In this document: positions 25,886-35,492 of the stretch, piece by piece
Layout of the letters: the number at the start of each line of letters is the position of its first letter
How positions within the stretch are numbered: position 1 is the first letter of the stretch
Source of the DNA: Tanytarsus gracilentus
Lineage: Eukaryota > Arthropoda > Insecta > Diptera > Chironomidae
Direction of reading: 5' to 3'
DNA: 64,000 nt
NCBI GenBank assembly: GCA_038502055.1
Contig: JAXRKN010000037.1
Span: 2,914,001 to 2,978,000, forward strand
Translations under genes and position numbers: made by a program
Notes under the pieces: model-generated
Told to the model about the DNA's origin: nothing
What the model saw: only the letters and a program-made list of their open reading frames with translations
The model's database searches: none

Positions 25886-25889
<4 letters not shown>

Positions 25890-25948
<59 letters not shown>
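25890..25948 (+). repeat. Poly(A) tract of 59 bp
   Basis: An uninterrupted run of 59 A. AATAAA lies just upstream at 25877-25882, the layout of a reverse-transcribed mRNA or retroelement 3' end. The word TTGAAAAT occurs on both sides (25873-25880 and 25949-25956). The sequence further upstream codes for nothing I recognise, so microsatellite expansion is equally possible. Confidence 0.75.
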
Positions 25949-25952
<4 letters not shown>

Positions 25953-26693
25953 AAATGCTATGACGATAGGATGGAAGCATCAATGTATGTGGTTGAAAAA
26001 AGCAGGAAAGATTTAATTGATTTGTTGAAAATGCAGACGTGTAGACATGGAGTTGGCAGATGGCAAAGTTGTCATTTATCTGCAACTCAATTTTCACAGA
26101 ATAGTGAAGAGAAAGTTTATTGGGTATTTTAAAGCTCATGAATGATTTGATGATTGACCGTAAAAAAATACACAAAAATTTAACGAAAACATTAAAAAAA
26201 ATTAGACGAAGATTAAAATTCAATTATCCGTGCTTGAATGCCTCATGAAATGAATAGGGCGGTCATATAAGAAATTCCAATTATGTCTCCATTCAGCACT
26301 AACTATCATGTAATCCCCCATAAATATCTCTCTCGTTCCACATATAAAAGTTTATTACATAATTAAACTAAAGACTTATTTATTCCGCACATATTAATAG
26401 CAGAGATATTATGGCATCCAGTCCCTTCCGAGATAGAGTCAACATATAAAACTATTTATTCGAAATTCTCAGTTTCTCATTAAATTTTGCCATTTATCGA
26501 ACGTGATATGGAGAAGGATGAAAATACCAATGAGGTATTGCAAGGTGCGGACTAATATTGAAATTTTATAAATTTGCTTTTTTTATTTTTACAATTTTAA
26601 TAAATTCTATTCAACTTTTTCTATTCAAAAACCTTCAAGAATTATCGAACTCTTTTCACCATATTGACTTTAATGGAAATAAATTTCTCTTCC

Positions 26694-26927
26694 TTTTTCA
26701 ATGCAAAGGCACATGAAAGAGCGATTTTATACCTTAACCCACCCAAAGAGGTTGGGGGGACCGTTTTTTTTCGGATTTTATTTATTTTTCACTAATTTTG
26801 TTATTTTTTGAAATAGAAAATAAATTTTTTCAATGCAAAGGCACTTGTTAGCACGATTTTTTAACAAGAAATAATTTTTTTGAGGGAAAAAGAAATGAAA
26901 GAGCGATTTTATACCTTAACCCACCCA
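26694..26927 (+). repeat. Local direct repeat with 33-bp and 19-bp exact blocks
   Basis: TTTTTCAATGCAAAGGCAC is present at 26694-26712 and 26826-26844. A 33-bp block beginning ATGAAAGAGCGATTTTATAC is present exactly at 26713-26745 and 26895-26927. The second copy carries about 50 extra bp between the two blocks, itself containing a degenerate GCACGATTTTTTAAC version. This is a recent local duplication of non-coding DNA. Confidence 0.8.
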
Positions 26928-29665
26928 TACCGCATGCTTTACTAGATCTCTTTTCCTTTTTTAAGAAACTCACTGCTATTGACTTCAAATGATTTCAGGA
27001 GAGAAAGCTTTAGTGGCTGTATTTAAGGTAGTTTCTGCCTTTCTGATATTCAATAGATCGGATAAATTTTTCTCTTCTGGTTGTGTACAAAGATTTACTT
27101 ACTCGAATGGAAGAGCAGCGTTGTCAGGGGTTTCATGGAGAGTTTTTTGAATTGATATGAGATGAATTTATGTCATCCCTGAATGAAAATTCTGCTGATG
27201 CTGTAAATGGCAGGCAGAAGGCACATATTCAACTTTTTCTTTCAAATATTTATGAATATTGATAAAACTCTTAGATGATGGATGGAGAAGGAAAAATGTC
27301 GTCAGAATATTTTACTTGTAAATTTTTAAAGAGAAAAATTGATTAAAAAAATACTTTTTCTTCTACATGAAAACTAGATTTGAAGAAATTTGTTTTGGAT
27401 GTAAAAGATGTAATCAGACTTTTTAACTGCATGAATAAGCCTTGAATTGAAAATTTTTATTAACTCTTTTATTTGCATACGCTTGAAGTAAGATTTCGAA
27501 CTGCAAGAAACTTTCTCTATGTAAATTCTATGAACGAAGGATTAAATTCGAAGTAGTAAAAATTTCAAGTCTGTGGATGCTATTGATTCATGCGATTATA
27601 AAAACTTTTCATGATGTTTTGAGTTTTAAAATTTTTATCTTAAAATTTCATTAAAATTTATCTAAATTCAATTTTTGAAAAATTTTGTAAAATATTTTCT
27701 TGGTTCACTCAAGACCTCATGATTACCTCTCATATCCTTACTTCACAACTCTCATTCACTTTTAAAATATGAACACGTAATCCATGCTGATAATAAAAGT
27801 AAAAAAATATTTCCTTCTCAGCCTTTTTCATCTAAAGCTTCTTTATTTCCATGATTGAACTTTTTGCTAGCATCTACACAAATACATATGTGGGTATAAT
27901 CCCTTACTTCATTTCATTCCTCGAGCAGCTCATATCCCTTCATTTTCAGTTTATTGTCCATGATCTGTTTCTTCATCTCATTCGATTCCAACTGAACTGC
28001 AGATGTTCATATCTTCTCAGCATAATATAGTTCATAATTTTCTTGGATAGTTTATTCTGATTTATGTAACACAAAATTTAATCTTATGCTTAACATTTTC
28101 CTGATTTAAAGAAACTTAAGTTAAAGGTGATTCAATGTTTGAATTTAATATTCTGATGATCAACTTGAGTGATGGGCAAAAGAAATAAAAAATCATCCAC
28201 AAACCTCAAACACTTTAATTTTCCTAATGATATCCCATTCCATGTATTCCCTTTTTTCACCACAAAGATAAACTGCCACAAGCATTTATTTTCTCTCGAG
28301 AGTGAAATAAAAATTGAAAGATTTTCTCCTCGGACAGCATCGATGCGATGACGATAATGTTGTGTGTATACATGTTGGAGATAAATTACATTAAAAGCCC
28401 TCCCCAGCATCATACATCATACATTTTCTTACAATCTTAACTATCAAGTTTAATTTCTCTGATGGTGTCCACATTCGAGAAGGAAGTAGATGAAAAAGTT
28501 TTCTCGAAAATGTTGCAATGTGTGTGTATATTTTTTGCACATAATTGCTCGAAGCTGAAGATATTTTTTTTGTATGGAAAGAGAAACATAAAGTGGGACA
28601 AGAGTGTCTGATAACAAGGAAAAACTTTTCGAACAAGGCTGGGGTAGCAAGAAGAAGTCGGAAAAGCAAAAGTCAGAGAAAGGAAAATGATAAATTGAGA
28701 AAATGCAACTTTTGACAGTTGCCAGTGTCTTGTTTGCTCTTAATTTTGGTTAACACATCCACTTATAATCTTTCATCCTCCCTCGAGGTCATTGCACAGT
28801 CCGTACATTGTTGTTGCTGCATGCACAAAATAAAACAAAAGATTTCCTGAAACTCTAACGAATAATTTATTTCTCCTTTTTCATTCGTGTTTAAGCAAGA
28901 AGTTTTGTGTCTCTTTTCTATTATTAATTTCCTTGAAGAACGAAGAAAATAAATCGCTTGCGAAAGAAGATTTTCCATCAAATTCTCTCTGAATAATTTA
29001 AAAGACTTCAAGTGAGCTTTCGAACTGGAAAATAAATATTTAAAAAGTTACAAGAATTTTTTTTAAAAAGTTGGACTTTAAAAAACATTTTAAGAATATT
29101 TTATAAAATTTCCAACCCTTGCAGTGCCGAGAAAATTCTTATTGAATGAGCAACTTTTTCAAATAATCTTCAACTTTACTTTTTAATGCTTTGCGAACAT
29201 TTATCGTAATTCTAAAGAAGATTATCGCAATAAAATTTACTTCAAGCTCAATTTTATTTTATCATCCAATATCAATACAAAAGTAATTTCAAACAAAATT
29301 ATATTAAAAACAAATTTTGCAAATTTATTTCAATTCGATTTTCTTGTTTGTCAATTTTACATCAATGACTTTCTCTAATTGGCTTATAAACGATTAAATA
29401 GATTGCAGAGCACATTATCAAGCAGCTGCCGAGTCGAGAGTCATTGAGTACACATAATTGATTTTCGATGTTTATTGTTGGCAATTAGAGAGAAAGATAA
29501 GATAAGAAAATAAATTGACGTAATTTCGGTTGTCTAAGTGCATCACCGTTCAATTTAAAACTCCACAATGTTTTCTGATGTGAATGATCCAACTGGAAAA
29601 TAATTTAATTTAAATTTTTTAATCTTGAACAATAAAGTTTTTTAAAATATTTTTTAATTTCAATT

Positions 29666-31275
29666 TTAATTAATTAAAAGCTTAATTAATACTGATAAAG
29701 TTATCAACAAAGTAGTAAAATTTTTATAAGTACCCTTGGTATCACTTTTGTAGTCGACTTCAGTCGGAAACATGTAGCACTGTTCAAATGACGATCCAAC
29801 TTTGCCAGTAAATGTAACCTCAAAATTGTAAATTACAAAATTATCCTCGGTCTTTGAATCCTTAAATCTATGGTCGCTCTTTCTCGCTTCGTTCACGAAA
29901 AACTCAGAAAAATATTGAGATGCAATGACAGCATGAGAAGTGTGTGAAATATTTTTATTTCTAACCCACTCGTAGAGATTTTTTTCGGGGTGAAACTGAA
30001 TATTGAAAATATTAATTTGAGAATTTCCAGAGCTTTAAACTTTTCTCACCTGAATTCCGTAGAAAGGATAACGAAAGTGTTCAATTGTCGAAATGAACTC
30101 GAATCCATTCAAGTCCCGATTTAAGCTCATCACCCGCCACTCTTGATCGATATGAAAGTCTGTCAAGTTCTACAATATTGACATCGACACAAAATATATA
30201 AAGCATGAACGATAAGCATAAAAAGTGGGTGACAAATTTTCACTTCTATTTCGTACCTTTTCAGTGACACAGAATTGATGGAAATTTGAGGTTACGGGTT
30301 CGTTTCGGAGAATATCAATGACCTCATCCGAGGCCGCTCCAAATAAACGACTTGACCTAAAATCGCTCTTAAATTCTAGCGGCAGCGATTGACTCTGTGA
30401 GTAGCAGGACGCTCGATGCTCATTTCCATTGGCCGATAAATAAGTGAGCAGCTCGAAACCGAGACACGTTCCCCAAAGAGGAAAGTAGTCACCATTCTCA
30501 TTCATATTTGAGGCAATCTCGTAAATGTGTCGACCTGCGTCCGCATAGCCGTCGGTCTGATTGAACCAGAGAGCACCGCCCGGGAATAAAATTCTGTAAA
30601 TTGTTGGTAATCAATTTAGGATAAGCTCGAGCGACTCAATTTATACCCATTTAATTTCGACATGATGTCTTCATAGTATTCTCGTGATTTTCCGATCCTA
30701 AAAGAGGAAGAAGTACGTGAAAGTGTTGAAAATAATTAATCAACGCCAACGAAAGAGTGAAGGCATGACGAGGCAACATTTTCGTTGTGATTTTTATTTC
30801 ACCGCTCGAGGACGGACAGGAAAGTTTTGTTTTAGGAAATTGGTATTTCATGCGATGACGTGAGAACACAGCACCAGTGAAAAATCGATTTTTGGCCTCC
30901 CCGAGAGCTTTTCATTAAAAAATTCAAACTTTCACTGGCTCTATGGTCAATTGAAATGTTTCACGCTGGGGAGAGCATATGAAAACCTTTTTTGACACGA
31001 GTATATAAAAATATTTTAAGCACTCACCAAACCGGAACAACTCTTGCTCCTCCGCCTTCGACGAATTTAACATACGATGCTGCAATATAGCTGTGATACT
31101 CATTTGGAAATTTCGAGGCGAGGTAATATGACATTTCTTCCGACAAAACTCCAATAATCGGCTCGTTATTGACGGACGGTGTGGAGAAAATGTCAACATT
31201 TTTGCTTATGATTGATCTGGACGTTGCGAGCTTCAGAATGTTGAAGAATAATAAAATTAGGGCGAGTTTTGACAT
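29666..31275 (-). CDS. GGH: Gamma-glutamyl hydrolase (folylpolyglutamate hydrolase, peptidase C26)
   Basis: Five exons, 31275-31028, 30697-30647, 30593-30257, 30169-30050 and 29995-29666, in phases 2, 2, 0 and 0, encode 361 residues from the ATG at 31275. The enzyme trims gamma-linked glutamates from folate polyglutamates in lysosomes or after secretion. Residues 1-19 form a signal peptide; IIGVLSEE at 40-47 is the start of the glutamine-amidotransferase-like fold. FPGGALWF sits near 103-110, the nucleophile is C143 in PLWGTCLGFE, and the catalytic His254 and Glu256 lie in FHPEKN. FFVNEARK and the final QCYMF match the usual end of the vertebrate enzyme. About 32 residues follow, closing in a hydrophobic stretch (TTLLITLSVLIKLLIN) that is unusual and could be a GPI-attachment signal or tail anchor. 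The assignment is strong. Confidence 0.95.
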
Positions 31276-31338
31276 AATTTGTTCTTTTCAATCAGCCGGA
31301 TGATGATGAATGTCTATGCGATTGGAGTAACGAGAGAA

Positions 31339-31344
31339 TACTGA
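31339..31344 (-). promoter_or_regulatory. Candidate initiator (TCAGTA) of the GGH gene
   Basis: TCAGTA on the minus strand about 67 nt upstream of the ATG. It is the same initiator word and a similar distance as seen for the EMI/EGF gene. No convincing TATA box accompanies it. Confidence 0.4.
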
Positions 31345-32900
31345 ACGAAGATGTACACAGAGAATTGCTACTGATAATAATTTGTGCGAGAAAGAGAGTA
31401 TGACGTCATCATTTTTAAAAAATTTAGCATAAACTGGTCGAAAGATTGTTTTTTGATAAAATCATAAAAATTTATTGAAATAAAAAAAGGGGTTTAAAGA
31501 ATCCTTTTTTAAAACGATAAAAAATGCAATAAAAAATAACTTCAACGCCCTTTTCATAAATTCTCGCAAAATTACCCAGACTTACTCATAAATTTCTTCT
31601 TCTTCACACATTCTTCCTGCTTGACCATTATTTTTAACAATCTCATATTTTTAAACCTCGCCTCGTCATTTATACCGCAAACTACCATATACACTCACTC
31701 TACCCTTCGACGACGACGTGTAACATTGCGGTCATCGGTGGAAATGTTTCAAATAATCCTTCACTCGTCTATCGATCGATTTTTTAATGAAAGGAAACCT
31801 GAGGAAACAGGAAATTTGCCAAAAAGGAATTACAGCGAAAGGTATATAAAAAAATGTACAAGGCTGAATGGAAAGAAATCACGATAAATGGCATTAAAAG
31901 TTTAGCGGAGTTGCCTAGGTAGAAAAAATGTTATTTTTCGTGTTTATATGGAAGGGGAAGGAAAAAAGCAGTAAGTCATTAGTGATTCAGTATTTTTTGC
32001 CTCAAACGGCGGGTGTGCTAATGGAAAATTATCACGCATTAGATTTTCTTGTGTTAAAGAAGAGAAAATAAATTGTATTAGTCATTTAATGTGTTTGTTA
32101 CGTTAAGAAGTTGTGAGAGCGACCCGAAACAAGTGGCAAATTTTCACACGATCATGAAAGAATTGTGCCTAAAGGTGAACACTGTTATAAATCATTTCCA
32201 GCCCAAAAGATGTTTCTGAGAAGAGAGAAAAAAGGATGAACAATAAATTGGCTGTAATACGATGCCATTTATTTCGCCATCATAAGCAGCAATTTTTCTG
32301 CTGTGCAAGAATCTGTTTATGTCTGACTTCCACACATGATTTCCAATAAATGCGAGATAAATCATCTCTTCGGCTGAAATCAATAAATCATAGAACTGAA
32401 AATTGGAAAAACATGTTTACTTATGCGCTGCAAAAGGAAAATGACAAATAAAAGGATGATTGTCAGCCGAGAGGCAAGATTAAAAGACATTTTTTTTGGA
32501 TAAATATTTTTTCAACTTTATTATTTTCTGTCTTTTTTGAGACATGTGAGATTGATTCCATTCATAACATTTTCATTTTTTTACTTTTGGGTTTTCCAAT
32601 TTTATTTTTAACGATTTTCATTTTTCTTCTTTTGCAAAAAAACTACTAAAGAAATTTGAAGTTTTAGAAACTCTTTTTTTATACATTGCAAAGAATGAGA
32701 TTAAAAATTTTAAGAATTTGTAAAATCATCCGTCGCATCATCGACCGTTCACTATTTAGTGAAACAAATATATAAAAGTGCGCCTAACTTTTATGCAACA
32801 ATCATTGAAGAAAATCATTTCATTTACAAATCTCTCAGTTCCATTTAAGTCAATCATGTTCATTTTTTTATAGGGCAGTTTCATCACATAAAACATTTAG
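31345..32900. other. No recognisable gene; intergenic
   Basis: Short spacer between the GGH promoter and the 3' end of SH2-B. It contains only short motif-free frames. An AATAAA on the minus strand at 32601-32606 could serve SH2-B but is about 300 bp from its stop. Confidence 0.5.
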
Positions 32901-35492
32901 TTAGGAGTTGACATCCAAATCGGAAAAAATTGCTCGCAAATCCTTGAGCCTCGCGTAGGTGTCATAGTCGTCGATATTCTTGCATTTGCGATTGATGTTT
33001 GTGGGTCGAGGCAGTGCCAAAGGAACCGGCAGTTGCTCCGGCATAACCGAATGATGTGTTATTAAAGCACGAAGCGATGAAAATTCCTTATGAAAACCCT
33101 ATTTCGATAGAATGAGAAAGTTTTTAAGCTTTTAAGTTCACATAAAGTCTCACGAGAGTATTTCATACCTTAATCTTATAACCTTTCGAAGTTTTAACGA
33201 TCAAATAATGTGCAATTTTGTGAGAAGTGCCAGGAACTCTTAGAGACAATGTGAAACTTCCATTTTTGTTGTTTGTCCTTCGAACTATGAAATCACCGGG
33301 ACTCTGCTGAGCGAGCACCTCAAGTGATAATTCTCTCGGTAATCCCGAGTGAAACCAAGACGCTTCCTTAAGCTCTAAATCTTCAATTTCATCGTCAATG
33401 TGACTATTAGCATTAAGGCTATCGGTGCGTTTAAGTGATGCGAGGAGAAATTTTTTCGGGCTACAATTTGCACTACTCGTCTCCCTTATGATATTTCGCT
33501 TAAAGTCAAACTCAATCGTATTACGATTGTTGATGTCACAGTCCACGTCCACCATTGTAACCGACGTTAATGACTGTCGACAGGAATCACCGAATTTATT
33601 ATCGACATCATAAATACCAGCATTGATGTAATGATAAAAGTAATTTCGTCGTGACGGCGAGTTTGGTGAGGACGAATTTTTGGTAACTGCGGAAGAGAGA
33701 AAAATTTATTAGATGGCACGAACTGCGATAGCGCTTGAGATTTATCGACGTCAATTGTCATGAGGTATTTTAGCAAAAAAAAATTGTTTTTAGCAATGAA
33801 ATCATTTTATTCAAAGTTCTACAAAAAAAATTATTCCACGAATGTTGCGTCGCAGGCCGTATTGCAATTGTTGTACTCATCACGATACATGTATCCATAG
33901 CCTTGCTCACCCCATGTGGTTCCTTTTGAGAAATTAAATTATTTAAAATTTTAATCACAAAATTTATTTTTACCCCATGAGTTTTTGATTTTCCAAACTG
34001 GCCATCCATTATAATGTCCAAATCCAGTAACGATTACAGCTAATTAAAAAGCAATTAAAAATTGTTCAAAATTGAACGAAATTTACCATGATTAGATTGG
34101 TCGCATTCATTAAAAACACCATTTTCGTCCCAAAACACACCACCGCTGTAGCTCAAAAAAGATTCACCGGCATAAATTCCAGCAACAACAGGTCCATAGT
34201 TTGCAATTAAGGCTCTCATGTATGCTTCGTTACCAGAAGGATATTCTTTATGAACGGTTGTATAATTTAGACCGAATTTATATATTTTTGCTGAGTTTTT
34301 GCAAGTGTATGTAACAGGATTTAACTCATAATTTCCTGATGTAAAAGGATAATCCATCCATTTAGGTGCAGTTGTTCCTTGCTGATTTTTAAGAAAGTTA
34401 AATGCATCTACTGGCCATCCACCATTACATCCGCTATTTGTTGTATCACAATCGACTAAAAATTGTGGAGACAAGAGTGGACCATTGTTGCCTTTCATTT
34501 TATTGAAGCACTCGAGTGCACCCATACTAGCAAAAGCCCAGCAACACCCACAGAATCCTTGATTTTGGATCGGTTTACAATATGGACTCCAATCGATTTG
34601 AGCAGGTGCATCGCTTTCAGTGAAAGTGTTAAATTTTGGAAGCGCACGTGATCGTGGCAGTGGTTTATATCCTTTCAAAAATCGGTCAGCTTCTTCATTG
34701 GTTAGAAAATCATATTCATTTGAACCACAAACCCATTTAACGTCTTTTTTGGCATTATGTGTTGCGCATTTCTTCTTCTTTTCCATAACTCTTGCAGCTC
34801 TTTTTTCAAGTGATGCAGAGTCCTTCGTTATCCATTTATCTTTTTTGTACTTATTTCTCCATTTAACAAAATCTGGATGCTCTTTTGCCTTTCGTTCAGC
34901 TTCAACAGCGACGATGACGATCAAAAACAAAATTATCAAGAATTTTTTCATAACATCCACTTCTATAAAAGTAACAGTCGAGACTGATAAATTTTTTATA
35001 TTTTAAACTTTTTAAAACTCATCTAATCAAATATTAAATTTTTATTAATAAACAGATGCCGCACATTTTAGAGGTAAATAAAAATATTTTACTCTAAAGT
35101 GAAGTTTTCAAAAGAAATTTTTTTCTCTCATGACAATTAATTTTTAAAATTAAACACTCACCTAATGGTCGACTCTCCTGGTCGTTCATCTTAAGCAAGC
35201 CCATCGTGAGTCTCTTCACAAATGTTGGCTTATCAATTAATTTTTTACTGTTCATGTCTGTTGGAGAAATTTCATCATCCGATTTAAATGCTATGATATT
35301 ATTTGTGTTCTCGTCACAATCCGTAAAATGCAAATCTCTCGGCCTCTCCAATCTTGAATTGCCACTTCTTTGCATACTCCGTTGACGTTTATTTTCCTTT
35401 ATTCTCTCGCTTCTGTGTTTATGGAACAAAAGGAAGGAAGGAGAGGATGGTCGTGAGGATTGCAAATGGATTAATTTAAATCGTCGGCAGCA
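32901..35492 (-). CDS. SH2-domain adapter protein B (visible 3' exons), tensin-type SH2
   Basis: Three exons, 35492-35162, 33686-33169 and 33098-32901, joined in phases 1 and 0, give 348 residues ending in TAA. The first visible exon begins at an acceptor (TTTTTCTAG) with Cys-Cys-Arg-Arg and no ATG, so the start exon lies further right and was not found. A basic Ser/Arg-rich segment is followed by INAGIYDV, then the SH2 domain: ASWFHSGLPRELSLEVL, SPGDFIVRRTNN with the intact FLVR arginine, HYLIVKTSKGYKIK and ALITHHSVMPEQLP. The tail (DDYDTYARLKDLRAIFSDLD) resembles the tail of SH2-A. The 1,475-bp intron between the first two exons holds the complete protease gene at 33831-34951 on the same strand. 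It probably docks on phosphotyrosine of receptors or adhesion proteins; an EGFRAP relationship is a guess. Phase agreement and paralogy support joining the exons across the nested gene. Confidence 0.8.
33806..33811 (-). terminator. Probable polyadenylation signal of the nested protease
   Basis: AATAAA on the minus strand 20 bp after the protease stop codon and inside the SH2-B intron, 120 bp before the next SH2-B exon. Confidence 0.6.
33831..34951 (-). CDS. Papain-family cysteine protease, cathepsin L-like (C1A)
   Basis: Three exons, 34951-34087, 34039-33974 and 33922-33831, both junctions phase 1, give 340 residues. The first ATG is at 34951; the frame upstream offers only GTG. A strongly hydrophobic signal peptide (about 1-18) is followed by an I29-like propeptide (FVKWRNKYKKDKW near 28-40) whose usual ERFNIN pattern is degenerate. 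The mature enzyme starts near residue 115. The catalytic set is complete: Gln131 and Cys137 in NQGFCGCCWAF, His288 in NHAVIVTGFG and Asn308 in IKNSWGTTWGEQGYGYM. The residue before the nucleophile is Cys instead of the usual Ser, and the mature start carries another Cys (YCKPIQNQG), so extra disulfides are possible. A secreted or lysosomal endopeptidase, perhaps digestive, is likely. The gene lies wholly inside an SH2-B intron. Assignment to cathepsin L rather than another C1A subfamily is moderate. Confidence 0.92.
34982..35016 (-). promoter_or_regulatory. Candidate core promoter of the nested protease
   Basis: On the minus strand TTTAAAAAG (35008-35016), a TATA-like element, is followed 31 bp later by the initiator TCAGTC (34982-34987). 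Transcription there would leave a leader of about 34 nt before the ATG. The spacing fits a TATA plus initiator promoter, placed within the SH2-B intron. Confidence 0.45.

Larger units (their letters stand above)
24044..29665. other. No recognisable gene; intergenic
   Basis: About 5.6 kb between the CUB and gamma-glutamyl hydrolase genes. Frames here are short and motif-free; the apparent 111-residue frame at 25888-26223 exists only because it reads through the poly(A) tract as phenylalanine. A 59-bp A run (25890-25948) and a local duplicated segment (26694-26927) are listed separately, and a lone CCAACCCTTG terminus occurs at 29112-29121. Confidence 0.5.

Noticed and set aside
25888..26223. 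111-residue frame ending in a long phenylalanine run
   Set aside because: The run is the poly(A) tract read on the minus strand; the rest has no motif.
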